Part shown: positions 1 to 6,974 of the stretch, piece by piece
Layout: each line of letters starts with the position of its first letter
Position numbering within the stretch: the stretch's first letter is position 1
IMG/VR virus record: IMGVR_UViG_3300023223_000928
Coordinates: 1-21,597 of that record
DNA: 21,597 nucleotides
Direction: 5' to 3' (one strand)
Source: a virus
Position numbers and translations under genes: made by a program
Notes under the pieces: generated by a model
The model's input: the letters and a program-made list of their open reading frames with translations, nothing else
Told to the model about the DNA's origin: nothing
The model's database searches: none

Positions 1-17
1 ATCAGTAATCCATTTAG

Positions 18-329
18 GCACTGTATAGCTTTCTGAAACATTCCCAACGCTTCTTAGAAGATCCTTTAATAATCAAGAAAGATGAAATTAATAAAACAAT
101 AGGTAAGTTAATAATTGAACATTTGACAGAACCAAACGGCATGACTAAGATATTTAAACAAGTTGGAATTAAGGCAGAGGCGATAATTCAAGAAGCCTTT
201 GCAAGTGGTGGTTTTGGTACTTGGGCAGACTTAGAGGAACAAACAATAAGAAGAAAAGGAAGCAGCTCTAAGCTAATTGATAAAGGAGAATTAAGAAAAT
301 CAGTCTCAAGTGAGGTTGAGAAAATTTAA
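18..329 (+). CDS. Virion morphogenesis / HK97 gp10-like tail completion protein, partial and probably frameshifted
   Basis: The frame is open from just after a stop at 15-17 to the stop at 327-329. The C-terminal part (GTWADLEEQTIRRKGSSSKL then LIDKGELRKSV) matches the W.PL...T..RKG....LIDTG.LR.S signature of gp10-like and virion-morphogenesis proteins, which complete or connect the head-tail joint. There is no ATG near the left end of this frame. TTG at 123 is the first candidate start that would give a short 68-residue product, but residues encoded before it (RFLEDPLI...) also look like this family, so 123 is probably not the true start. Family-like pieces upstream lie in two other frames (see findings), so the gene is either decayed, carries sequence errors, or starts outside the window. 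Confidence 0.6.
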   Translation, partial: ALYSFLKHSQRFLEDPLIIKKDEINKTIGKLIIEHLTEPNGMTKIFKQVGIKAEAIIQEAFASGGFGTWADLEEQTIRRKGSSSKLIDKGELRKSVSSEVEKI

Positions 330-348
330 TATTAATTAATATTGTAAT

Positions 349-597
349 ATGAATTTTGGAACAGCGTTAGAACGTTTGCACGAGGGCGAAAGAATAACAA
401 GAAAAGGTTGGGACGGAAGAGGTATTTTTATTGAGCTGCAAACACCAGATAAAAATAGTAAAATGACTTCTCCATACATATTTATAGACACTACAGGCTT
501 ACAAACTAATAATCCCAAAGCTCTAAAATCAAAAGTGCCTTGGCTAGCTTCACAAACAGATATGTTGGCTGATGATTGGGTTATAATTGAAGATTAA
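349..597 (+). CDS. tad2: Tad2-like anti-Thoeris protein (DUF2829 family)
   Basis: This 82-residue protein has the full DUF2829/Tad2 pattern. The N-terminus is MNFGTALERLHEGERITRKG followed by W, matching F..AL..L..G..v.R.gW. The C-terminus is PWLASQTDMLADDWVI, matching the family's W..sq.DmLA.DW ending. Known Tad2 proteins assemble into oligomers that sequester the cyclic ADP-ribose-type signal made by Thoeris ThsB, and some relatives bind other nucleotide signals. The family assignment is from motif; the substrate here is inferred. It lies among head-tail genes on the same strand, 19 nt after the gp10-like gene and 5 nt before the connector gene, so it would be made with structural proteins unless it has its own promoter. 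No good ribosome binding site is visible before the ATG. Length is usual for a single-domain member. Confidence 0.8.
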   Translation: MNFGTALERLHEGERITRKGWDGRGIFIELQTPDKNSKMTSPYIFIDTTGLQTNNPKALKSKVPWLASQTDMLADDWVIIED

Positions 598-602
598 AAA
601 TA

Positions 603-941
603 ATGACAATACCTAAGATTCAACAAGCCTTAAACGGCTGGGAATCAGAAATAACTTTAATTAAAAACTCGCAGTCAATAGATGGTGACGGGATATTAAT
701 AGAGACAGAAACATCAATTATATTTCAAGGTGTAATTCAGCCTTTAAGCATGGAGCAGCAAAAAGCGTTACCAGAAGGGAAAAGAAGTTGGCAAAATTGG
801 CAGCTTCATACTAAAATACAACAAAACTTAACAAACGGGGATAAAGTTATATATCTAAATAAAAGATATGAAGTTATAGCACGGGGTGATTATAGTTTGA
901 ATGGTTATTTTGAATATAATTTATTGAAGGATTATGAGTAG
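603..941 (+). CDS. Head-tail connector / stopper-like phage protein
   Basis: 112 residues. The segment GVIQPLSMEQQKALPEGKRS followed by WQNWQLHT, and the end NGDKVIYLNKRYEVIARGDY then SLNGYFEYNL, look like small head-tail joining proteins of contractile-tail phages, where a beta-rich domain has the pattern I.PLs.e.l...pEG.r.W..W..h and a final v.YlG.rY.Vi...DyS..GY.EY.l. Its position between the gp10-like gene and the tail terminator is where the stopper/collar protein is expected. It begins 5 nt after the Tad2-like gene and its stop overlaps the next start by 8 nt, so the three are probably cotranscribed. The exact role (stopper versus other connector) is inferred from position. Confidence 0.6.
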   Translation: MTIPKIQQALNGWESEITLIKNSQSIDGDGILIETETSIIFQGVIQPLSMEQQKALPEGKRSWQNWQLHTKIQQNLTNGDKVIYLNKRYEVIARGDYSLNGYFEYNLLKDYE

Positions 942-1125
942 TGTAATAGGAATTATGTTTTTTATAAGTTTTACTATTTTCTTGATAGTTATGAGTTTTG
1001 AACTTATATTACATGGAACAGTAGTTTTACTTGAAAAGGAGTATGAAACTTTAATAGGATGGATTGTTAAATTATTGTTTATGGTGATGGGCGGATTCCT
1101 TTATTGTCAAATATTTTTTAATTAA
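934..1125 (+). CDS. Small two-span membrane protein
   Basis: 63 residues with two hydrophobic segments, about residues 3-30 (IGIMFFISFTIFLIVMSFEL region) and 41-61 (LIGWIVKLLFMVMGGFLYCQ). The loop between them is short and acidic/basic (LEKEYE). The ATG at 934 overlaps the connector stop by 8 nt, and the next gene starts 1 nt after its stop, so it sits tightly inside the head-tail operon. I do not recognise a family. A membrane protein is out of place among virion genes. It may be an accessory gene, for example an entry-blocking or lysis-modulating protein, but nothing in the sequence decides this. Confidence 0.6.
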   Translation: MSSVIGIMFFISFTIFLIVMSFELILHGTVVLLEKEYETLIGWIVKLLFMVMGGFLYCQIFFN

Positions 1126-1126
1126 G

Positions 1127-1645
1127 ATGAACCAAGAACCAATAATAATCCTAAGAGATATTATAAAAACTCAATTAAGCTTAACAGATCAAGATGTATG
1201 GCTTTATAACCAAGATTTTAAGATACCACAAACAAGCGGCTTATTCGTTGTTTTAGAAAAAGTCAACTCAACAACTTTTGCAAATAATAACAGATTTGTT
1301 GAAAATAAAACCGAGGACGGAATAAACGAAGTACAGACAATCAATAACCAAGATGAGATTGCAATAGAGTTATTTAGCAAAGACAGAACAGCCCAAACTA
1401 GACAAGATGAGGTAAGAATGGCTTTAAATAGTTTTTTTGCTAGACAGCAATATGAGATTTTTCAATTTAGGGTTGCAAAAATAAATAATCCGTTCATAAA
1501 TATAAGCGCAGCGGAAGGAACTGGAATGTTAAACCGATTTAGACTCACGGTTACAGTTCTAAGCTGGACAGAAAGGATTGCAGCAGTAGTATTTTATGAC
1601 TCAAATTTTGATGCAGCTGTAATAACTGATCCGGAATTGCAATAG
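1127..1645 (+). CDS. Tail (neck) terminator protein, gp12-like
   Basis: 172 residues. The N-terminus (IIILRDIIKTQLSLTDQDVW) is followed by GLFVVLEKVNSTTFANNNRF, an ...DEIAIELFSKD segment, then R.A.NSFFARQQ and the late strand pair RFRLTVTVLSWTERI. This order (helix, 'i.V..l....f.nn.r', 'v.i.l.s....a....ev..al.s', final beta strands) is that of the phage neck terminator family that caps the tail tube and sheath before head joining. It directly precedes the sheath gene, the usual position. The start is the ATG 1 nt after the upstream stop. No strong ribosome binding site is visible, so translational coupling is likely. Confidence 0.72.
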   Translation: MNQEPIIILRDIIKTQLSLTDQDVWLYNQDFKIPQTSGLFVVLEKVNSTTFANNNRFVENKTEDGINEVQTINNQDEIAIELFSKDRTAQTRQDEVRMALNSFFARQQYEIFQFRVAKINNPFINISAAEGTGMLNRFRLTVTVLSWTERIAAVVFYDSNFDAAVITDPELQ

Positions 1646-1655
1646 AAGATTACTA

Positions 1656-1673
1656 ACTCAATAAAAGGCAAAA
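1656..1673 (+). promoter_or_regulatory. Sheath gene leader ACTCAATAAAAGGCAAAA
   Basis: An ACTCAA...ATAAAAGGCAA leader lies directly before the sheath ATG. AAAAGG is a fair ribosome binding site. Similar leaders precede the tape measure, J-like and first tail fibre genes, but not their neighbours. Confidence 0.55.
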
Positions 1674-3161
1674 ATGGCAAATGTACTCGATATTAAAAAT
1701 TTCATTAATATATCACTTACACAAACCCCTATAGGCCTCCCTAACCCGAATGTAAATAGTTTAATGATATTTACTACTGAAATACCGGGAAACCTTGATG
1801 ACTTTAGAACTTATTTAAACCCTTCGGACGTAGCAACAGATTTTGGCACTGGTTCAGTAACCGAAGCAATGGCAAATAATATCTTTGCACAATCTCCAAA
1901 TATTTTAAGCGGCAGTGGAAGATTAGTTATAGCTCCCTTACAGAGTGCAGTTTCAGCAACTCAAGGTGACTTTACAACTATTGATTTAGATTCTAATCTT
2001 ACCAACTTACAAGCTGTATCTGATGGTGATTTAAGAATTACCTTAAATGGTGTTAATAAAGATTTGACAGATTTAGACTTTACCGTTGCGACTTCTTTGG
2101 CTGACATATTAACTATATTGCAAAAAGAAACATCTATAAGAGATCTAAAATTAGAACTTATTGGAAATACCATAAAAGGTACATCTAAAATTGTCGGCGC
2201 TGCTTCAACGGTAATATTTGCACAATTACCGGCAGGATCAGGAACAGATTTAAGCGTTATCACTCTTTTTGATACTGCAAACGGGACATCAGCCGCAGGC
2301 TTAGATTCGAGTGGTGAAACTATAGCAGCAGCAATTACACGACTTGAAAATAGTATTGAGTTTTATAATACTATAACAGATTTACAAATGGAAGATGCAG
2401 TAATAACAACCTTAGCAGCCTTTGTACAAGCAAGACAAATAATATTTATTCATCAATTTAGTGACTTTAGCGTTTTAGAAAGTGGCTCTGTATGCGATAA
2501 TATCGCAACTGCCGAGCAAGAGAAATTTAGATGTTTATTTTATAGTAACAACTTAGCAGATGCAAATCTTTTCAAAGCTGGTTATATTGGTAAACAATCA
2601 AGTGTAAATTTCTTTGGTGTAAATACTGCAAGAACTGACAACCTAAATACAATTACTAATGTTATTGCAGATGCTAATTTGATCCAAACCGATCTTGATA
2701 AAGCTGAATTGTCCGGAATTATTACTTATGGTAATTATGGTTTAAATGCTATTAAATCAGATAAAGCAAACAACTTTTATGATGCAGTTTATAATAAGCT
2801 AGCTTTAGAACTGCAATTAGCAGTTGCAGGCTTCAATTATTTACAAGGCACTAATACTAAGATTCCTCAGGATGAGGCAGGGATGAACGGCTTAAAAGAT
2901 TCCTATAGAAATGTATTAGTACGTTTTGTTAATAACAGAGTTATTGGCGTGGGCTTAATATGGAATTCATCTGATACTTTTGGTGATCCGGAAGACCTAA
3001 AAAGGAATATTACTGATGTAGGTTTTTATATATTTAGTCAGCCCATTGCTCAACAATCTCAAACTGAAAGAGATGCACGAGAAGCCCCATTGGTTCAATT
3101 AGCTATTAAATTTGCCGGAGCGATACATAAAGGTGATGTAATTGGTACGGTTGAAGCTTAA
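1674..3161 (+). CDS. Contractile tail sheath protein (DUF3383 family)
   Basis: 495 residues, the usual size for this family. The N-terminus (NVLDIKNFINISLTQTPIGL and NVNSLMIFTTE) and the C-terminal half (GNYGLNAIKSDKANNFYDAV..., then INPVGVGLIW-like RVIGVGLIWNSSDTFGDPED, ...GFYIFSQPIAQQSQTERDAR, APLVQLAIKFAGAIH) are typical of DUF3383 sheaths. Sheath subunits polymerise around the tube and contract to drive it through the host envelope. The central part (about residues 90-220, rich in Thr, Ser, Asn and Leu) is the surface-exposed insertion, with repeat-like short motifs of the kind seen in variable outer domains. It has its own ATAAAAGGCAA leader 28 nt after the terminator gene and is followed 24 nt later by the tube gene. 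Confidence 0.9.
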   Translation: MANVLDIKNFINISLTQTPIGLPNPNVNSLMIFTTEIPGNLDDFRTYLNPSDVATDFGTGSVTEAMANNIFAQSPNILSGSGRLVIAPLQSAVSATQGDFTTIDLDSNLTNLQAVSDGDLRITLNGVNKDLTDLDFTVATSLADILTILQKETSIRDLKLELIGNTIKGTSKIVGAASTVIFAQLPAGSGTDLSVITLFDTANGTSAAGLDSSGETIAAAITRLENSIEFYNTITDLQMEDAVITTLAAFVQARQIIFIHQFSDFSVLESGSVCDNIATAEQEKFRCLFYSNNLADANLFKAGYIGKQSSVNFFGVNTARTDNLNTITNVIADANLIQTDLDKAELSGIITYGNYGLNAIKSDKANNFYDAVYNKLALELQLAVAGFNYLQGTNTKIPQDEAGMNGLKDSYRNVLVRFVNNRVIGVGLIWNSSDTFGDPEDLKRNITDVGFYIFSQPIAQQSQTERDAREAPLVQLAIKFAGAIHKGDVIGTVEA

Positions 3162-3185
3162 TTATTAATTTAAAGATAAAATAAA

Positions 3186-3647
3186 ATGACAACAGCGGTA
3201 ACAGGAAATGACACAATAGTTATAAATGACGGAACTGGCGATAGATCAATAATTGATTTTGCTAATGCTGATAATATTATTACAACTTTCCCAAATGAAT
3301 TGGTCAATATGACTGTTGGTAAAAATGGTAATGCCATTTATGCCTTCAATCAAACAGGTAAAATAATTGAAGCAGAATTGAGATTGCTAACCGGCAGCCC
3401 AGATGACAAATATTTTAACTCAATTCTTATCAAACAAAAAGCTGATTTACCTTCTTTTGTTTTGCTGACAGGCAATTTCACAAAAAGAATCGGAGACGGT
3501 CAGGGTAACGTTGGTAATGCTGTTTACTCAATGGAAGGAGGCGTTATTTATCAACAAGTAGACGCTAAGGAAAATGCAGAAGGCGATACAGACAATGCTG
3601 TTTCAGTTTATAGGTTAAGATTTGCTAATGGTGACAGAACCATATAA
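3186..3647 (+). CDS. Tail tube protein (DUF3277 family)
   Basis: 153 residues. The family features are FPNELVNMTVGKNGNAIYAF, LRLLTGSPDDKYFNS-like text (here ELRLLTGSPDDKYFNSI), FVLLTGNFTKRIGDGQGNV, and the C-terminal DNAVSVYRLRFANGDRTI. These define the DUF3277 tube protein found next to DUF3383 sheaths. It forms the inner tube through which DNA passes. The stop TAATG overlaps the ATG of the chaperone gene by one base, so translation is probably coupled. There is no clear Shine-Dalgarno before its own ATG. Confidence 0.88.
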   Translation: MTTAVTGNDTIVINDGTGDRSIIDFANADNIITTFPNELVNMTVGKNGNAIYAFNQTGKIIEAELRLLTGSPDDKYFNSILIKQKADLPSFVLLTGNFTKRIGDGQGNVGNAVYSMEGGVIYQQVDAKENAEGDTDNAVSVYRLRFANGDRTI

Positions 3648-4087
3648 TGATTGAAATACAAGGTTCAAAAGGTTTAATTAAATTAAGTCCGGCAGAGGGT
3701 AAAATAGGATGGGAGCTTTATTCTGTCTTATTAAAGGAATGCTTAAAACAGGATATCAAGCTTGGCAAAATCTTTGATGAGGTTTTTAAAATTATTAAAA
3801 GCGGAGATATTAAGGATGTTAAAAGCTTGACTGGTCTTGATCTACCGCAAACCTTAATAGATGAAGCCTTAAAAGCATTTATGATAATTGCTTCTTCTGA
3901 TGAGATCAGAGCAATTTTAATCAGATGTTTAAAGCGCAGCCTTTATGATGGTGCCAATATAACAGAAGAGGTATTAAATAAACATCCAGAAGATTATAAT
4001 TTAATTTTCTTTCACGTCCTCAAAGAATACACACTACCTTTTTTTTTCGGAATAAGAGGTTTAATATCAAGCATCTTCGGAAAGTAG
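3647..4087 (+). CDS. Tail assembly chaperone, short (G-like) form
   Basis: 146 residues, mostly alpha-helical by composition, with no membrane segment. It sits between the tube and tape-measure genes, the classical place for the chaperone that coats the tape measure during tail assembly. The C-terminus FHVLKEYTLPFFFGIRGLIS then SIFGK is read only if the ribosome stays in frame at the T run at 4039-4047. A second open frame continues for 79 codons in the -1 frame (see next entry). The start overlaps the tube gene's stop. Not recognised to a named family beyond the chaperone role, which rests mainly on position and the frameshift arrangement. Confidence 0.75.
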   Translation: MIEIQGSKGLIKLSPAEGKIGWELYSVLLKECLKQDIKLGKIFDEVFKIIKSGDIKDVKSLTGLDLPQTLIDEALKAFMIIASSDEIRAILIRCLKRSLYDGANITEEVLNKHPEDYNLIFFHVLKEYTLPFFFGIRGLISSIFGK

Positions 4088-4287
4088 ATTATAATAAGCC
4101 TAAAGTTGAACTGATTATAAATGAGTTTGATTTAATTTGTTTACAGATTGCTAAAACTGGCTTTTGGGGTGGAGATCCTCATAAAGTATCAATGGCAACT
4201 CCTGATTGGATTATAAAAACTTTTGAGTATCAAAACTTTTGTAGTGATTATGAAATGCAGTTGAGAGAGTTGAATAAGGGGGATTAA
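3647..4287 (+). CDS. Tail assembly chaperone, -1 frameshift (GT-like) fusion
   Basis: At 4042-4048 the zero frame reads T TTT TTC, a classical slippery heptamer inside nine T residues. Slipping back one base continues into an open -1 frame from 4048 to the TAA at 4285-4287. It adds 79 residues with good coding character (LICLQIAKTGFWGGDP, then DWIIKTFEYQNF and a Glu-rich end YEMQLRELNKGD) to the first 134, giving a protein of about 213 residues. The extension has no start codon near its beginning, as expected if it is made only by frameshifting. This matches the G/GT strategy of lambda, in which the fusion recruits tube subunits to the chaperone-coated tape measure. The frame change is seen directly; efficiency is unknown. 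Transcript slippage on the T run would give the same fusion. Confidence 0.78.
4042..4048 (+). promoter_or_regulatory. -1 ribosomal frameshift site TTTTTTC
   Basis: The heptamer T TTT TTC lies in register with the zero frame, at the end of a run of nine T (4039-4047). It fits X XXY YYZ. It joins the two chaperone frames. I did not identify a downstream pseudoknot by eye. Confidence 0.7.
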
Positions 4288-4324
4288 TCTTTTTTTATGT
4301 TTCTAATGCAAGATTAATTTTTTT
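4283..4324 (+). terminator. Probable rho-independent terminator after the chaperone gene
   Basis: ATTAATCTT (4283-4291) pairs with AAGATTAAT (4310-4318), a 9-bp AT-rich stem with an 18-nt loop, followed by a T run reaching 4324. It overlaps the stop codon of the frameshifted chaperone and the 3' end of the convergent gene at 4295-4639. It would end plus-strand transcription, so the tape measure would need its own promoter in 4640-4745. The stem is weak and the loop is long. Confidence 0.5.
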
Positions 4325-4639
4325 CATTTCTTGTAGTTCTTCGTAAGAAATTTGACAAAGGATATAATAATTATTATCATGCTCTTTATTTCCCTTGCCT
4401 CCCATTATTCTTATATACTCATCTAAAATAGAGGAACTCCCTATGCGCCTCCCTAATCCGTCATAAATTATAGAAGCTTCCCCCTCCGCTATAAAGCCAA
4501 TACCATTGCAAGGAAAAAATTCTTTTTCTGTAAATTGGATTCTCCAAAAATCAATTTTTGTGTTGTAATTCACTATATCTAATGCCATATCTTCTGCCGG
4601 ACTAAGAATAGTATTAGTATGTTGCTGTTCTTCATCCAT
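4295..4639 (-). CDS. Hypothetical reverse-strand cargo protein
   Basis: 114 residues, acidic N-terminus (MDEEQQHTNT), no membrane segment or signal peptide. A short Gly-rich part (IGFIAEGEASIIYDGLGRRI) and a C-terminal helix (ISYEELQEMKKINLALET) are the only visible features. I do not recognise a family. It is inserted antisense between the tail chaperone and the tape measure. Its stop is 8 nt from the chaperone fusion stop, and its start faces the tape measure across a 106-bp gap. A TTTATTGAT box lies 17 nt upstream of the ATG, as for other reverse genes here. An accessory (moron) role is inferred from orientation and context. Confidence 0.6.
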   Translation of the reverse strand: MDEEQQHTNTILSPAEDMALDIVNYNTKIDFWRIQFTEKEFFPCNGIGFIAEGEASIIYDGLGRRIGSSSILDEYIRIMGGKGNKEHDNNYYILCQISYEELQEMKKINLALET

Positions 4640-4699
4640 AACTAAATCTTGATTAAATCAATAAACTCGATAATATTATTCTAACTCAATAATAGATTT

Positions 4700-4710
4700 A
4701 TATTAGTTTA
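4700..4710 (+). promoter_or_regulatory. ATATTAGTTTA motif before the tape measure gene
   Basis: An 11-bp motif in the divergent gap between the reverse cargo gene and the tape measure gene. The same 11 bp recur at 7719-7729 and, doubled, at 8642-8662, in both cases where plus-strand tail genes restart after a reverse gene. It is probably part of a late promoter or an activator site. The ATAAAAGGCAA leader follows at 4730-4740. Confidence 0.45.
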
Positions 4711-4745
4711 CATAAATTGACAAGTCAACATAAAAGGCAAAGAAA

Positions 4746-6149
4746 ATGAAAATAGGCGATTTATTCATTGCTTTAGGACTCAAAGTAGATCAAGAAAAGC
4801 TTGCAAGATTCCAGAAGGGCATTAACAACCTACAAAGAGATATAGTAACCCTAAAAGCTGCTTTTATTGCCGGAGCTTTTGCATTAGACAGATTTGTTGA
4901 CGGTACTGTAAAAGGGAATGTATCTTTACAAAATCTAAGCAATCAAACAGGTCTTGCAATAGATAAATTACAACGTTTAAACCAAGTCGGACAATTAGCT
5001 GATCTTACTCTTAGCGCTGATACAATATCTCAATCAATAGGCAATTTAGAAAGGAATTTAGCGGCCATAAGATTAGGACAGGGTAATATTGCCCCTTTCC
5101 AATTACTTGGTATTGATCCTGCCGGTAAAGATGCTTTTCAAATATTAGACCGGTTAAGAGAATCTATCAAAGGTCTTGATCCTGCTACAGCAACTAATCT
5201 TATACAGCAATTAGGCTTAACCCCTCAATTTATCAATATTCTAAAACTATCAAGAAAAGAATTTGAAGCCTTAAGCGAGAACACCTTCTTAAATAAAAAT
5301 CAGCGTCAGAATATTATCAGATTAGGAACTGCTATAACGGGACTTAGATTAAGATTTAAAGCCCTTAAGGATCAAGCAGTAGCTAAATTGACCCCTCTAT
5401 TAATTGAAATGGTTGAGAAATTCTTTAAGTGGATGAGGGATAATGGCGATAAGATTATTAATACTATAGCAGGTTTAGCGAGAGGCATCACTTTATTTGT
5501 TCAAGCGATCGGTAGGTCAGTTGGTTTACTTGGTGAGTTTATTGAGAAGTTACTTGGTGTAGAGAATGGCATTAAAGTAATAACAGTTGCGGTAAGCGGT
5601 TTATTGGCTGCGGTACTTATAGGGTTTAGGAGGCTAGGGAGGCTTATTTTATTTGGTGTTATTATTGGACTCCTAGAAGATATTGCAGTATGGCATAAAG
5701 GTGGTGAGTCAGCTTTTGGCAAAGTATATGATGTAATAGCAAATGGACTTAGCAAGGTTACTGATTGGTTTAAAATTGCCTTTAGAGAATCTAAAGCTTT
5801 CTTTGAAGCAACTATATCATTTACCAATGGTTTAATGGATGCACTCAAAAGTATTCAGGATTTTTTCAGCGGAGGTATTTTTGAAAAGATAGATGATTTA
5901 TCTTCAAGGGTAGGCTCTTTATTTGGTGGTGCTATCCCGGCAGGAGCAACCCAAGAGGTACTAGAAAAGACTTTTTCAAGAATACCTTCTATAAATCCAG
6001 CGGAATCAGCAGGGGGGACTAGCTCAAGCCAAAATACAACTAATAATATTAGCGTTGTTAATAATATTGATGGTGCGCAAAGTCCTCAAGTGGTAGCTGA
6101 CGAAGTATTAAGCGGAATATCAGCACAACTTAATAATGGAGCAAGATAA
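4746..6149 (+). CDS. Tail tape measure protein
   Basis: 467 residues, short for a tape measure. At the usual 0.15 nm per residue it predicts a tail of about 70 nm. The N-terminus (MKIGDLFIALGLKVDQEKLA, RFQKGINNLQRDI) is typical of the start of tape measures. Helices with Leu/Ile heptads follow, then hydrophobic stretches at about residues 234-260 and 275-310 (VSGLLAAVLIGFRRLGRLIL then FGVIIGLLEDIAVW), thought in this family to enter the host membrane. The C-terminus is Ser/Asn-rich (SSSQNTTNNISVVNNIDGAQ). It determines tail length and is released on infection. The ATG follows an AAAAGGCAA ribosome binding site, and the stop overlaps the next ATG (TAATG). Confidence 0.87.
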   Translation: MKIGDLFIALGLKVDQEKLARFQKGINNLQRDIVTLKAAFIAGAFALDRFVDGTVKGNVSLQNLSNQTGLAIDKLQRLNQVGQLADLTLSADTISQSIGNLERNLAAIRLGQGNIAPFQLLGIDPAGKDAFQILDRLRESIKGLDPATATNLIQQLGLTPQFINILKLSRKEFEALSENTFLNKNQRQNIIRLGTAITGLRLRFKALKDQAVAKLTPLLIEMVEKFFKWMRDNGDKIINTIAGLARGITLFVQAIGRSVGLLGEFIEKLLGVENGIKVITVAVSGLLAAVLIGFRRLGRLILFGVIIGLLEDIAVWHKGGESAFGKVYDVIANGLSKVTDWFKIAFRESKAFFEATISFTNGLMDALKSIQDFFSGGIFEKIDDLSSRVGSLFGGAIPAGATQEVLEKTFSRIPSINPAESAGGTSSSQNTTNNISVVNNIDGAQSPQVVADEVLSGISAQLNNGAR

Positions 6150-6949
6150 TGGTAACAATTCCAACAGTAGACGGAGTTTTAAACAATGCCGATATCCTCA
6201 ACAGCTTAACCAATAAGTTTGTTGTTTCTCCTATATTCAATTTAGGAGTTGCCGGCTTTGTTTTTGATATTCCAAAAGAAACCAGAATACAATTAGAATC
6301 AGAATCAACAGATCACTTTGCGGAAGATAATAGCGTTATTCAAGATCATATTGCATTACGTCCTAATATAATTACAACAGGCGGCTTTGTTTCAGAGTTG
6401 AAGTTTATTAAGGCTGATCCTAAGCAAAAAAAACAAGAGTTAGTGGAGAAGTTAGTTGAACTTAATAGTCTTTTACCAATTCTTACAAATGCTGCCAGAA
6501 GTGCAAGAAACGCTCTTATAGCAGCTAAAACAGGAGAATTGACTTTAGATAATTTAGGTACCGTTACTCAAGGAGGAGTGGATATATTTGAAGCTTACAA
6601 AGCTCTTAACCCCCCCGAAGGAGAACAGGCAAAGGCTTTTAACTTCTTTAGAGCTATGAGAGACGCTAGGCAATTAGTTGCTGTTGATACGCCGTGGGGG
6701 TTCTTTAATAATTTAGAAATTAAAACTATAACTGCGGTGCAGAGTGCGGATTCTGAAAGTATTTCTGATTTTACTATGGTATTTAAAGAATTTAGGACTG
6801 TTCAGACTCAATTTACGCCTTTTGCAGAAGATCAGTTTCAAGGAAGGGGAGCGAATCAGAGAACAGAACAACAGGATCAGGGGAAGGCACAGGGAAAGGT
6901 TAGTACAATTAGCTCTATATTTTCAAGAGGTTTTACTCTTGGCAATTAA
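6149..6949 (+). CDS. Dit-like baseplate/distal tail protein
   Basis: 266 residues. The N-terminal half has the Dit-like pattern: GFVFDIPKETRIQLESESTD, HFAEDNSVIQDHIALRPNII, then TTGGFVSELKFI, which corresponds to F......i......H.......i.DH....P..i...G.vsel. A helical middle (residues 90-180) is followed by the second beta part DTPWGFFNNLEIKTITAVQS and the strand DFTMVFKEFRTVQ. The C-terminal tail is Gln/Arg-rich and disordered-looking. The Dit-like ring links the tube to the hub. The gene follows the tape measure with a one-base stop/start overlap and ends 25 nt before the convergent stop of the immunity gene. Confidence 0.72.
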   Translation: MVTIPTVDGVLNNADILNSLTNKFVVSPIFNLGVAGFVFDIPKETRIQLESESTDHFAEDNSVIQDHIALRPNIITTGGFVSELKFIKADPKQKKQELVEKLVELNSLLPILTNAARSARNALIAAKTGELTLDNLGTVTQGGVDIFEAYKALNPPEGEQAKAFNFFRAMRDARQLVAVDTPWGFFNNLEIKTITAVQSADSESISDFTMVFKEFRTVQTQFTPFAEDQFQGRGANQRTEQQDQGKAQGKVSTISSIFSRGFTLGN

Positions 6950-6974
6950 ATTTTCAATTTCTTGATCTTCATAT

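Noticed and set aside
1961-2263. Long minus-strand open frame inside the sheath gene
   Set aside because: It is the antisense shadow of a strongly coding sheath gene and shows no family resemblance.
4716-4735. TTGACA at 4718 as a -35 element for the tape measure gene
   Set aside because: No -10 sequence lies at 16-18 bp; the nearest AT-rich box is only about 8 bp away and overlaps the ribosome binding leader.
5501-5848. Minus-strand open frame inside the tape measure gene
   Set aside because: It is antisense to a clear coding region, low in complexity, and has no start signal.
6744-6965. Plus-strand 73-codon frame overlapping the end of the Dit-like gene
   Set aside because: It is in another frame of a coding gene and has no ribosome binding site or recognisable content.
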